Positions 44,831-56,320 are shown, counted from the stretch's first letter. The stretch: 64,000 nt of DNA from Gongronella butleri (GCA_025201375.1 JAIWZP010000001.1:1226501-1290500), one strand, 5' to 3'. The notes: generated from the sequence alone by a model not told the origin. A program made the numbers and translations.

Positions 44831-45234
44831 GCGTGTTCAGCCCGTGTTCAGGCGTAATAAACGCGTGTTTAGGCGTAACACTGTATACGCGTACTGTATT
44901 CAGGTGTAGTAATCAGCCGTATTCAGGCGTATTCATCAGGGGTGAGCCATTGCACTCCAAGTCCCCAACTCGCCCAAATATGCACTTGATGTCTCCAAAA
45001 AAAACACAAGCGCTTTCACCGACTTTGATCACAGATTCATTAAAGGTGACTTGCGCATCGATACAGACCCGCGTTGTGCCATTGTTGTCGCGGATGTTGT
45101 TACTGTATACAGTAAAATGGAAAAGACCCTAGCACCTTACCTCCTTTTTGCAGAGCGCAACCTCCGGAGCTTGTTCATCGGGCCCTGTATTTGAACAAGA
45201 GGATCCTGAACACAAAAATCCGACGTTGTCAAGT

Positions 45235-46250
45235 TTTTTCAAAGATTGGATCACTCAGTCCTGAGCAAATGCAATTTGAATAAAATCAGGGTCAAATCAG
45301 GGTCAAACGACTCCTACGGCCAACTCGCCAAGAGGATGCGACGCGATATATCCAAACCACAAGCGCTTTTACCGCGTTTGCCTGCGGATTTATTTGAGGT
45401 AACTCACGTGTCGGGGCAATCAGCTGTTGCCGCGCTAGGAGACAAAATGACTTTGATTTTACCCCTTTTACGCCTACGCAACTAGCGCTTCATCAAAATC
45501 TTGCGCATCAGATCTCAACTTTGGACCAGTTAATGATAGACCCAATTCTCCAAGGGTATTAATTTTTTTCGCGGATCGGATCACTCAGTCGCGAGAAATC
45601 TCGAGATTCGTGTTTGCTAGTGAAAACAACACATAATAGCCAAACATTGTTTTACTTGTTTCTCCTGATAAGGCTGACTACACAGCGCCAAATTTAGACC
45701 AGTGGATAATAGACCCAAAACTTCGATCATTTCAAGTTTTTTTTGCAAATCGGATCGCTCAGTCCTGATAAAATGCAACTTTTACAAAATCAGGGCCAAA
45801 CCAGGATCCAAAAGAGCCCTCAAGGCTAACTCTCTGAAAACTTGAAGCGATATCCCCAAACCACAAGTGCTTTTACCGCGTTTGACCACCGATTCATTTG
45901 AGGTGACTCACATACCGGGGCGATCAGCTGTTGCCGCGCTACGAGACCAAATGGCGTTGATTTTACCCCTTTTACGCCTACAAAACTAGCGCTCCCTCAG
46001 AAACCTGCGCATCTGGTCACAAATTTGGACCAGCTGATGGTAGATCCAATTCTTCAGTGTTGCTAAGTTTTTTTGCGAATCGGATCACTCAGTCGCGAGA
46101 AAGATCGAGATTCATGTTTGCTAGTGAAACCCCAGCGCCAAAATAATATTTTACGCGGTCTTCCAGATGAGGCTGATGTTCTGGCTCCAAATTTAGGTCA
46201 GTGGACACTTGACTCGAGACTTCAATTATTCCAGGTTTTTTTTTCGCAAA
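45235..46250 (+). repeat. Two-copy 505-bp tandem (higher-order) repeat
   Basis: Unit 1 (about 45235-45739) and unit 2 (about 45740-46250) align along their length: GGATCACTCAGTCCTGA versus GGATCGCTCAGTCCTGA, CCAAACCACAAGCGCTTTTA versus CCAAACCACAAGTGCTTTTA, and ATCAGCTGTTGCCGCGCTA and TTTTACCCCTTTTACGCCTA in both. Within a unit the CGGATCACTCAGTC block recurs at offsets of about 331 and 174 bp, suggesting three monomers of about 168 bp. A more diverged partial copy lies at about 44985-45110. Confidence 0.85.
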
Positions 46251-46689
46251 TCGGATTGCTCTATCTTGAGAAATGTCGATATTCGTGTTTGTTAGTAAAA
46301 TCCCAGGGCCAAAATACTGTAATATTTTACGCGTTTTCGGTTATCACTGTAAAATCATGCTTGGATCGCGACCAATCGCTTCCACCTTGATATTTCATGG
46401 CTTCTCTTTTCATTAAAAAATAAAAGGTCTAAGGGCGATCAGCTTCTTGCCAGATTTGCATCATTTTCACGAATATTTAATTCTAATTAAACACTACAAA
46501 CCGAGTTTGAGTCGCCTTCAAAATTGTTTCATTAGGCCATTTCGTCGCGCCTTTTTTCAGCATGTCGTGGAAACCAAGGTCCGTTGAGTCGTTGTGCAGA
46601 TGAATCCAACGTATCTACATGTTTACAATTTAACACGATCTTGGAGTGAAAACACGAAAAATGCAAAGATTTTCCCATCTCCGGGTTTT

Positions 46690-47560
46690 CATTCAGCGTC
46701 TTGTAAAAGTTCTATGCATTGGTAAATAATTGTGTCTGTTTTGAAAGCACGTAAAATGCAAAAACTCAAAATTCATGCTTTTTTGCCTTTGTGTGGCATG
46801 TCGATGCATCCACTCTGAAACAAGTTGACAGCGCAATGTGTAGAGTTTTCTTGCATGAGCGCCGAGCAAACGATCAATTCGATGCAACCAAGGGACGCAA
46901 GCAAATTGGCTCTCTTTTTCGAGGGATTGAGCCTTTGTTGTCTCTTTTCCTCCTTTTTTTTTTTTTTTTTTGGCACTGCTGACGTCTCGGGTCCACATCA
47001 CCGCGCAAAATATCGGATTGAGAGGACTCAAGGGGGAGAGCACCATACGTGGAGCCCCTGGGCGTGATTTTTTTTTTTTTTTTTTTTTTTTTTTACGCTG
47101 CCCCGCAGAAACGTGCCTTCTCCGTCGTGAAAACGGATCTCGACAGGGCTATTCCACAGGCTATTCGTCCTTTTGACTTTGGCAGGACAGCATCCCATGT
47201 TCATCTTTAAGTTTGGTCGGTCGATCTTGCCTCTTTGGGAGGCGACGGCGCGAGTTTGTGACACCCCACGCATTCCCTCTTCGCCTTTTGCAAAAAGTGC
47301 CACAAATGGCCAACAAGATACATGGTCTTTTGTCCCGGCTGCAACCTTGGATCGAAAAAAAAAAATGGAACGCACGTGACTTGTGTCAGTTGTTTGTCAT
47401 TTTTTTGAAAAGGGTGCAGATCATTCCCGTTCGGTGGATTACAATTTTGCTGCAAGGGCGGGCCACTGGATTCTTTTTTTTTTTTTTTTTCGCCAAATGC
47501 ATTTCCATCTTTGGCACTCATCCCAATTGCCTGGCAACCGCCCTGTATCATTGTTGGATT
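46690..47560. pseudogene. Unresolved protein-like fragments, possibly a degenerate gene
   Basis: Several short frames look protein-like but cannot be joined. On the plus strand a putative zinc ribbon FCKKCHKWPTRYMVFCPGCN (about 47286-47345) has a CxxC-CxxC spacing. On the minus strand there are SLWNSPVEIRFHDGEGTF (about 47085-47140) and QFACVPWLHRIDRLLGAHAR (about 46850-46910), with T-rich tracts that look like acceptors. I cannot decide the strand or family. It may be a decayed transposon-derived gene. Confidence 0.25.
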
Positions 47561-47868
47561 TGATGGGAACCAGAGGCCACAATGCCTCCTTAATCCGTGT
47601 CACCCTCAGAACACCCACTCCTACTCCTTAAATATGGCGAATAAGCTTATTTTTTGAGTTGGCGTGACCATTGAATGGCACTGGCTTACAATTGAAAGCC
47701 CCCGTCCCCTTGTTTTTTATTACGCGCGCCTCCTTTCTTGGAAACCATTCAAAAATTGCAGATCATGGCCCCTTCCGCCATTTTTCCCTCTCTCACTCTT
47801 CTTTTTTTTCTTTATTCCTCTCCTTTTAATTGGCCACATACGGCAGCGTAACAAAAAAAAAAAACACA

Positions 47869-49734
47869 ATGGCACAGCTGCATGTGCAAGTGAACAGCGG
47901 CAACGACTCGCGCAGTGTTTGCTTTCGGCCGGGAGACACTCTCACGGGCCAATTGCAGATCACAGCGCCTACCGCCATGCAAATCTTGCATTTGCGTGTT
48001 GTCTTTTACGGCCATGTTCAGGTGCACGGTGAGCGGCCCGACCAGCCATTGCAAAACGGCATCTTTGACTATCTCCGTAACGAGCAATTGATCAATTCAG
48101 GTGTGCGCATTGCGCGGCGGCCGAGTTTGGTGACGACAGGGGCAACACCATCGACTTCCGCCGCCGCCACAACGTCGACCTCTGCCGAGCATACCATGAG
48201 CGTCATTTCACGCTTGAGTACATTGACAGACACGGCTACATCTTCGTCCACCGCCTCACAACACCATCAACAACAACAACAAAATGGCAAAAAAACGCGT
48301 GTCGATCGGCTTGTCGAATCGCTTATCCGTCAATGTGCGGTCCACGAGCAATCCAATGCAACCATGGTGTGCCACGACTTGAAATTGTATGATTTTCCGC
48401 CTTCGCACGTGTACACAGTTGCGGCCAACAGCAAGCAGCACCGTGTCAAGTACAGCGTGCCAATTCCGCCGCGCAAGCCCATTCCGGCCTCGTTTTCTCA
48501 TGCGCATTGCCCAATTCGATACTACGCGATTGCTATCATGCTGCACAAGACTATCGAAACCAAAGGAGGCGAATCGACATACCGCGTCAGTTTTGCACGC
48601 GTCCCTGTTCAATTCGAGCCCATTGTGAATGTGATGGCATCGACTTTTACCGGTCTTTTGCGCGAATCCACGCGAATTTGGCTCGGATCGCAGCGGTCCG
48701 TTTTTTTCTCGCGTCTGACGCTCGCTCGTTTGCGCAACAAGAGCGTGTGCACGTTGCCCTACACACAGGAACATGCGCCACATGACGCATTGGCATCTTT
48801 ATCTTCTACTTCATCTGCTGCGTGCGCATCGGAACCTGGCTCGCTCTCGAGTTACGCGTCGCTTCCGTCTCTACGTGACAAATCGACCGTTGCACCGCTT
48901 CCATCCTCAAAAGATGTATCTATCCGGCTACGACACGAGCGTGCCTCGCTTCCACCATCGTCGTCCGCATCTCCATCGACACTCGCTCGCTTGGCGTCAT
49001 GGTGTAGCCGATTAATTCTATTTAATGCCCCATCCAATGGTGGCATGTTACGCCAGCATACGTGGTTGCCACTGTCGGGCAAGCCACACCGGCCCGTGCT
49101 CGATTGTACGCTGGACCTGCCACGACGCGCGTTTTGTCGCGGTAAATCGGTGCCCTTGTCGGTGCGACTCGTCAATGGCGCAGGGATCCGTATCGCCCTT
49201 GTGGTCATCGACGTCAAACTCGTGCGCATCATCACAATGACCGGCAGTGTCGGCGAAACGCTTGAATCCAGCATTGTGATGGACCATCGTGCGGTTTTTT
49301 ACGGCGATGAGGTCGATCCGCCTTTCAATGGCGACACCAATGATGTTTTGGAGGCATGTAAACGCGACGAGGACGCCTCAGACATTTCGTCGCTCGCTGT
49401 CCTGGAACGACAGCCCTTTTTCCTATTCACGACGCGCGAAATGCAATTTGACCTGTCGCGCACCCTGCTGATTCCCGAAGACAGCACGTGCACCATCCCG
49501 TCTGGTCTGACACGCAACACCTTTGAGCTTGGATACCAGTGGATCACCAAGGTACGTGTACTCGAGGCAAAACAAGGCCCTCAACTGGACGCCACGCTCG
49601 ATGACCACGACCAGCGCGTCGCGCGCTACTACGACCGCATAAACAGTCATCGACGCCAGGAATTGCCGCTGTCGGACTATCGCGTCCACGTCCTCGACTT
49701 GCCTAAAATTGATCTCGTCATTGGAAATGCATAA
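47869..49734 (+). CDS. Alpha-arrestin-like protein (arrestin N and C domains)
   Basis: Intronless gene, 621 residues. The ATG at 47869 is chosen because upstream in-frame sequence lacks an ATG and is A-rich. The arrestin N-domain begins at once (LHVQVNSGNDSRS, FRPGDTLTGQLQI, LRVVFYGHVQVHG), is interrupted by a Ser/Thr/Gln-rich insert, then resumes (LYDFPPSHVYTVAANS, VPIPPRKPIPASF, CPIRYYAIAIMLHK). The arrestin C-domain lies at about residues 395-620 (LDCTLDLPRRAFCRGKSVPL, VVIDVKLVRIITM, IPEDSTCTIPSG, HVLDLPKIDLVIG). Fungal alpha-arrestins recruit Rsp5-type HECT ligases to plasma-membrane cargo. I see no PPxY motif, so this one may need a partner or work differently. Confidence 0.85.
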   Translation: MAQLHVQVNSGNDSRSVCFRPGDTLTGQLQITAPTAMQILHLRVVFYGHVQVHGERPDQPLQNGIFDYLRNEQLINSGVRIARRPSLVTTGATPSTSAAATTSTSAEHTMSVISRLSTLTDTATSSSTASQHHQQQQQNGKKTRVDRLVESLIRQCAVHEQSNATMVCHDLKLYDFPPSHVYTVAANSKQHRVKYSVPIPPRKPIPASFSHAHCPIRYYAIAIMLHKTIETKGGESTYRVSFARVPVQFEPIVNVMASTFTGLLRESTRIWLGSQRSVFFSRLTLARLRNKSVCTLPYTQEHAPHDALASLSSTSSAACASEPGSLSSYASLPSLRDKSTVAPLPSSKDVSIRLRHERASLPPSSSASPSTLARLASWCSRLILFNAPSNGGMLRQHTWLPLSGKPHRPVLDCTLDLPRRAFCRGKSVPLSVRLVNGAGIRIALVVIDVKLVRIITMTGSVGETLESSIVMDHRAVFYGDEVDPPFNGDTNDVLEACKRDEDASDISSLAVLERQPFFLFTTREMQFDLSRTLLIPEDSTCTIPSGLTRNTFELGYQWITKVRVLEAKQGPQLDATLDDHDQRVARYYDRINSHRRQELPLSDYRVHVLDLPKIDLVIGNA

Positions 49735-50558
49735 AACATAAAAAATAAAAAACAAATTGCTCAAGAATTGTGTGGTAGTGGTATCTTTCTACGGGCCCAT
49801 GAGATTCCCAAGCGAAAGCAGAGATTCATGAGGCAAGGTGGCTCATGATTCAAGTTGTACAAAAATAATGGGCAAATTATTTTTTATCTGCTACTTGCAA
49901 CGGATCCTTTACTACTCATTTCTTTCCACAGCGCGCCGCGCGCACCATGCGAGTCGCGAGTGGCAGCCAAATTAAACGATAAAATGCATAACCGCGGCGA
50001 TTGCACGCCCAGGGCGGTCTCTCACGCTACATGCATTGTCCCATTCGATGGTGACGACTTTGTAGCATTGGACATTGCCGGTGATCCACTGATTTTAGGA
50101 GAAGGAGGATTTAAAAGAATTAAAATGTTTGAAATTGAGAAATTTGCAAAAATCCATGGGCAAAAAGAAATGACCCATCCAGCGCGCGGCGCTTTTCATC
50201 TTTTCTGCTTCCCGTCCTTTTTGTTTCCACTCTTTTTATTTTCCCACCTTGCTTTTCCTCTGTTGTGCGCTCACTAACGTCCCCATACACGCTTTCGTCG
50301 TTTATACCGCGCTCTTTTGAGGCCCTGTCGACTTGCTCTATTTTCAGACTTGACGTAAATAGCGGGACCATCAGCGTTTCTTTGTCTTTGTTGTTGTTTT
50401 GTACGTGGACGCGTTATTAATCTGGTTTCTTGCTGCTTGCTCTCTTTTTTCTCGGGTTTTTATGTTATACAGCCATTCGCCCTCGCTCCAGATACCTTGC
50501 ACAACACGATACGACGCTTGTCGCTCTCCCTCTCTGTGCCTTTTATTCGCTTGACGCC
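49735..50558. other. Intergenic spacer
   Basis: 3' flank of the arrestin gene (A-rich with AATAAAA at about 49745) and the upstream region of the next gene. No supported feature; the open frame at 49855-50277 has no protein-like features. Confidence 0.5.
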
Positions 50559-52276
50559 ATGTTCGCGGGCAGCAACGACGGAAACAACAAAAACACGCCA
50601 TTGGACGCTTTGTGTAACAGTGGCAGCACAACAGGACGCCAAATGGGCGATGTACCAAGCCACGGGGCTATTGCGCGCCGTGCGGCCATTGTTCAGGATG
50701 GCGACAACACGGATGGCGGATCACACGACATGCCTACACGCAATGCAGCTGAAATGGGCGCGACACGCGAGCGCGAGGTAGAAAAAAGCGGCGCGCGACC
50801 AATCAACAGCGCGGCTGGTCGCACGTGCACAGCCTCTGATGGAATCGCACACCAGCAGCATCTTAACAAAATGGCCTTTGGTGGACAAAATCAAGATAAT
50901 GAAAAAAAAGGCTGCGCATGGCAAGGTGACACACAGCCCTATGATCCCGACGACCCGGGTGACAGCTTGGATGAGGAGGAGAACGAGACGATCGTCGACG
51001 ATCGCATCATGCACCGCGCCCAAAAGGACACATTTACACCCAACGGCGATTTTTCTGCATACTTCCGCGTCAATGTCAATTCTGCCAATGTCAATGCTAA
51101 TGCTTATAACCATTGTCAAGCTGTCAGTGCCATTGATGACGGTCACCTGTTTGACATTGATTTTGACGAAGAGGACGACACACCAGCACACAAAGACGAC
51201 CTTTACAGCCCGTACAGCCTCTACAACCAAGAACAGCTAGAGCAGCAGCGATCAGGGCCAAGCCCACCCAACAAAACGGATGCCATATTCAATGGAATCG
51301 GCCGAACGACGCTCGCCAGAGCTAATATTCCCAAGGACCGCCATGCAATCAAGAATAACCTTGTGCAACCAAGTGCAAAGCACGACAAATTCACGCTAAA
51401 TCAGCAAGACGCGATCAGCCTATCGTCATCGTCATTGGACCTCCACCTCCACCACCTGCATGATGCCAGCGACAATGATCAGGATAACGAGCACGCGGAT
51501 TCCCCCATTTCGCCCATCGAATGCAGCAACTCTTCGGCAATTGGAAAATCCACGTCTGTGGAACAAAGCCCAAATCGTCCCGTCCCGTTCCCGTTGCACA
51601 GCGGTCGAGATACCAGCAGCAGCCCACTATTGCAACAGTGTCACCGTCGTCAAGGTAAATTAATCAAAATGAAAACAAAAAAGAAAAAAAACGGGGGACG
51701 GCATTGCTCAACCAAGAGCATTTTCAATGACTCATAAAATGCACCAAAACGCGCTCTACATTTTCACGTGTTTCTTTTTTTTTTTCTAAAGTGCGGTCCT
51801 CCAAATCGGTCCAGGATGATCGGGTCAAAGACACCTTGCAATTTGGCCTGGATGCCTTCTTTTTACATGTCACGCCGGCTAGTGATCATGGAAACGAGCG
51901 TGCTAAGAGATTCAAGGCGACCTCGTCCTCGGCTCCCGCGGCGCCCCAAGATGGCTGGATGCGATTGAGCCAAGAACCACAGCAACAGCGCATCCAGGCG
52001 GCGAAATCAACTGCAAATGCCATTGCCGCTGCAAATGCTGCTCTCCACTCGTCACGAACGAGCCCCAATGACAAAAAACAAGCTCACGCCGGCACCTCGC
52101 TGCTCCCAGTTCCCGCGACACGGCAAAGATTCCCGCGCCTTGGCCTGTCAAAACGACAAATCCTTGCCAGCGCGCGCGCCCAACCTCTCGCGCGCACTGA
52201 CAAAATCACAAAGACAAACGCCGACAGAAAGACATTGGGCATGACACGCCGCTATGTTCGTGCAAAGCAGCCGTAG
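50559..52276 (+). CDS. Hypothetical disordered acidic protein
   Basis: Two exons (50559-51654 and 51792-52276, donor GTAAAT, acceptor CTAAAG, phase 1) give 526 residues. I took the ATG at 50559 because the frame upstream of it is hydrophobic and lies in a T-rich leader. Not recognised. Residues 1-365 are disordered, with Asp/Glu clusters (YDPDDPGDSLDEEENETIVD, FDIDFDEEDDTP) and SP sites. Exon 2 has a more ordered start (VKDTLQFGLDAFFLHVTP), an Ala-rich helix (RIQAAKSTANAIAAANAAL) and a basic C-terminus. Such a layout suits a nuclear regulator, but that is a guess. Confidence 0.68.
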
Positions 52277-53059
52277 CCGAAAAAAAAGCCATTGGGCCTC
52301 GTCCTATTCCCAAAAGAAGGCACATGTTATCTTTCTTTTCTTTTTGTTATTTTTTTTTGTGCCCATGGACAAGATACCTCCCCTTTTCTGTTTATCCAAA
52401 TATTGCTCAAAATAAACAAAACTTTGATCCCAAGACCCATTGTTCCAACTTTTTTGACGTTTTATTTATTTTGCCTTGTTCAAGGATTGGGTGCGACACG
52501 TTGTACTTGTGTTTCTCCAACTTTTTTTTTCTTTCAGTGACGCTCTTTTTCCGCCCCGAAATTGCCATTGAGCTATTTTCATCATGTGTATGTGCAGCGT
52601 TGTGCGAGTGTTTCCGCCAAAATGGCGTGAGTTCGTGCTATGGAAAAAAAGAACGGTTTCGCGGGGATCTGCATTTTGCGACGCGGTCGCGCAATGATCG
52701 AAAAAAAAAATTTATTAATGGCCATCTCCTCTCGAAAAAAAAAAATGCACTGTGGAACAAGGAGCGTGTGAGACGGATCCACCGGGCAACAAAAAATGAC
52801 AAAAACAGGCTGCGGCCCATTGACCAGCCCAAAAAGGAGAGAAAACAGCAGGGGCAAAGGGGGGGGAGGTATAGATTCAGAGCAAGCACAGATGGGAAAG
52901 CAAGGCGCCAGAGGATCATCGACGAGTGGAAAAGGATGGCGTGGATCGAGACATCATCGGTTGAACAAATTCAGGCGATGCAGTCAATGGCCGCTGTGTC
53001 ACCACCATATTGTCCAGGGCTGTGGTGTTTTAAAAGAAAAGTTAGGCCGGGATACCTTA
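52277..53059. other. Spacer between convergent genes
   Basis: 3' flanks of the orphan gene and the bHLH gene. A long open frame on the plus strand (52324-53148) starts in T-rich, Phe-rich sequence, ends in a Lys run from poly-A and overlaps the bHLH 3' end; I do not call it. Confidence 0.5.
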
Positions 53060-53836
53060 TTAATTTGGAAAGTGACACTTACAATAAAAATAAGCAGATG
53101 TTGGCGAGCAAGCAAACAGGCCTAAAAAAAAAAAAAAAAAAAAAATAGAAATTGGCGAGCCCGAGACCAGCAACGACACAGCGACACAGAGAGAGACCCC
53201 CAAAAAATGGAAGAGAGACAAAGAAAGAGATGATGATGGAACATGAGACACTGTGATACGTCAATTCGGCCCCCTTTTTTATTGGAGGGCCGTGAAAACG
53301 GCATGGAAGTGTTTCCCAAGCGAGATTTCTTACCGGGATCGGTGTCTTTGGTATTGGCAATGTGTGGCGTGGACGCGCTTGGTTGCATGGGGGTGGTGAC
53401 ATTGAGTTCTTGCGAGGAGCCAGACAGCCAAGCAGGCGATGGTGATGGCTGATCAAAGTAAATTGGCTGCGATGAGACCGGAATGCGCGGCTGTGAGCTG
53501 GTTGTCGGCGTGCTAAACGACGGCTGAGACATGATGGTGCCGGTGGAGCAAGTGGAAGCCGACGTAGTCGACGGAGATTGCACCATCAGCTGTGACAAGA
53601 GCCGTCGATTCTCTTTTTGCAAGTGATACATCTGGTATCGGTACCGCTCCTCACGCGACACGCTCTTCTTGATCCAATCTAGTGCCTTTTCCACAATCTG
53701 GCTCTTGGACGGCCGCCGATAGTTCACAAGATTGGGAAGCGCTTGCGCAAGTTGCTGAAATTTGCTATTCAGACTCTCGCGCCGCGCTCGCTCAATTGCA
53801 TTATGCTCAGCCCGTTTTTCCTCTTTGCTGAGGGTG

Positions 53837-53871
<35 letters not shown>

Positions 53872-54150
53872 AGAGAATAACACCGTCAGAAACTCATTCC
53901 TCTTGGCACATTCTAGCCCATTTTTCTTCATTGAACCCTTTTTCTCCCATTTTTTTTTTCGCTCATTTTCATCCATTTACCGCTTGAGAAGAGGTGGGCT
54001 CGGCTCCAGCGCGTCATCATCGTCCAGGCCTGGCATTGACATGTCAAGATTGGCCGTCGTGTAGGGGAACGGGTCATAATTGAGAAATGGGTATTGCTTT
54101 GGTTTGGAGCCCATGACATCGACAGGTGCAGCAATGTCGGCGGGGTACAT
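53060..54150 (-). CDS. bHLH transcription factor (E-box class B type)
   Basis: Three exons (54150-53981, 53836-53334, 53121-53060) give 244 residues. The bHLH covers about residues 60-115: basic region KRAEHNAIERARRESLN with the H-x3-E-x3-R arrangement that contacts CACGTG, helix 1 SKFQQLAQALPNLV, loop YRRPSKSQ, helix 2 IVEKALDWIKKSV, then a helical extension (YRYQMYHLQKENRRLLSQL) that looks like a short leucine zipper. The N-terminus is acidic and the C-terminus Ser/Pro/Thr-rich. The third exon is uncertain: without splicing at 53333 the frame runs on to 53122, but that extension enters a Phe-encoding poly-T tract that looks like a 3' splice site. Confidence 0.85.
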
Positions 54151-56320
54151 GATGTTTTTTTTCAAAAGGGATAAGCGTCTGGATTGAAGAATAAGAAGGA
54201 AAAGAGTGGGAAAGGAAAAAAAGGGGTGCAAGACCCTCTTTTCTCTCTACCGTGCCTATTCAAGCACAGACGTTTTTTTTTTTTTTTGTGTCCCTCTTCC
54301 TCCCCCAAATTTGCGCATCCCCTATTTTGGGTGGTGGATCTGCTGGAGCGACACAACTTGCACACAGACTGGCACCCCTAGCTCACACGCCATACAAAAA
54401 TCTCGCAAAAAAAAAGAAAAAAAAAACTTTTTTTCATCGATTGCAATATTTTCCCTTTTTTTACACGCCACACACGGAGATTGAACGTGTCACTCTCCAG
54501 TGTATGCGTGCTGTCCATCCTACTAGTTCATTCTTTTCGTACAACGAGGCCATGCATTTGCAAATCCCAATTCTCATGGCCCCATCCATTTTCCATCCAT
54601 TCCGAACCCATGATCTGTCAATTGAAGCAACCGGAATAATGTAAAAATTAATTTTGTGGAAAAAAAAAAGTGGGCTCAGCACCACGCAAGGTGCTGGGGG
54701 GGAGGGCTACCTCGCATGCGCACACACACTCGCTTTCTATGCCTCTTTTTTATTTTATCCAATCCCCGGATAAAGATTTGGGGGAGAGGGGGGGAGAGAG
54801 CGGAACAGTCGCGCGTTAAATGGCAAAAGGGGTGACGAGCAATACCATGAAGGTCTGGCAGGCAATGACCAAGACTCTTATCGGGCGTGTCCCGCGTTTA
54901 AACGTCTTTTTTTTGCTTTTTTTTTTTTTTTACCTTGTCAGGGTGCTTACCTCACATGCATTAACGGGTAAAATCATTCACCCACATCAGGGGCAATGGT
55001 CCTGTGTGCGTATGTCGCTGCCCAAATGCTAAACCAATTAGGGAATGTCACGGGTGGCCTTGAAAGAGCACTAGCCAACCACGGTGGGATCACCCACATT
55101 TTCGGATTTCACCGCCCCGTTCAGCTCCTTGGTCTTGTACCCCTGAAGCAAAACGCACTGCGACTTACAAATCAGGATCACAAAAAGCCAGCAATTGATC
55201 TGGGTTCGATCAAAGAAAGAAAGAAAAAAAAAGTAATCACCCGGCCCCTCTCCCCGATCTTACAATGCAACAAGCTTATTGCATAAAATGGACCCGCGAC
55301 ATCCCCGCTTAGCGCCCACATCTTGACGATTGCCGAATTGGATCATTTTTTTGTGGCAGAAGCGGTCCCTGAGAATGTAATACAGCCAAACCTTGGGTGG
55401 CATGGCAGGATGAAAGAGGGATATGCGTGGCAAAGATGCGTAAAGTGCATGAGGTGATCACCCAGACAAGGCGCTCTGAGAGGGTATGATACGATAAAGC
55501 AAGAAGGGGCCAAGTTTGAGTTTTTTTGCCATGAACCCATGTGATCGAAAGACATTTTTGCCTGCTAATGGCAACCGCGGGGCCGTCCATGGGGGGGGGT
55601 CTGATAGTGTACGATGAAGCGACGCAAGTCCACCGACGCGTCGATGATCGACCAACTATGAACATTATTTGAGTTCCAAAAGTCAGGTTTTTTTGTCTCT
55701 TTTTAACAACGTGAGTTATTTCATGCATAGCAAGAAGTAAGCACGCAGCTCGGTGCCACACTCACTGCCCCAATCAATCGCGCTGAACTTGAAACGCGTC
55801 TGGATGCTAAGGAATTCTCTAGATCCTCACTTTTTCTCTTCCAATTGCCACTTGGCTTCAGTCTCCCATGTACGCACGCTGATCGCTTCATATTTGAGTT
55901 TCCATGCCATTGGATGGATTAGAGTTTGGCCCAATCAGAGAAACCAAAGAAGTTGGGAAAAGATTGTTTTGACCTCGCCAAAAAAAAAAAAGTTTACCCA
56001 AACGTTTCTGGCGAATTTCCAAAACTGGTCACCCCATGTTCAGCAAAAAAAAAAAAAAAATTGAGCTCGGCAAGCAATCTTGATTAGGTAAAAAGTTGAC
56101 CATGAGGACGTAAGCGTGCATTATTTATTTAAAAAAAAGGGGGTGGTTGGCATCCGTTAAAAGACAGGCCGCCATGGCATGAATTGTCAAAAAAAAACCT
56201 ACTGTAGGCGGATGATCATCAAAGAGGAGAAACAGGAAGAGGGAAGGCGATGCGCATGTGAACAAGATAGCCATCCACGTGCTGATCCACTTGTAACCAA
56301 TGGCCGCCGCGCGAACAAAT
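54151..56320. other. Intergenic interval without supported gene
   Basis: About 2.2 kb between the bHLH promoter side and the Zn2Cys6 gene's 3' end. It has scattered A/T runs and a G-run (54700-54710, 54780-54795). The stretch 54930-55250 and 55310-55700 is GC-balanced and could be a non-coding RNA, but I could not match it to a known family. A TACTGTA heptamer lies at 56200. Confidence 0.45.

Larger units (their letters stand above)
40825..47868. other. Seven-kilobase repeat desert
   Basis: No complete gene is supported. From left to right: family 1 copy C (40975-41640), satellite-like units (41650-43350), a region with little recognisable content (43350-44040), an AT-rich stretch with many TACAGTA heptamers and a minisatellite (44040-44900), a 505-bp higher-order tandem repeat (45235-46250), more satellite-like sequence (to about 46680), and an unresolved stretch with protein-like fragments (46690-47560). 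Confidence 0.7.

Noticed and set aside
49855..50277. 140-residue plus-strand frame between the arrestin and orphan genes
   Set aside because: No homology-like motif, and the C-terminal half is Phe/Leu-rich from T-runs.
52324..53148. 274-residue plus-strand frame
   Set aside because: Begins in Phe-rich translation of T-runs, ends in poly-Lys from an A-run, and overlaps the 3' part of the bHLH gene; no domain seen.
54930..55700. Possible structured non-coding RNA
   Set aside because: Composition is balanced and some short complementary stretches exist, but I could not recognise any conserved RNA motif (snRNA, SRP, RNase P, 5S).
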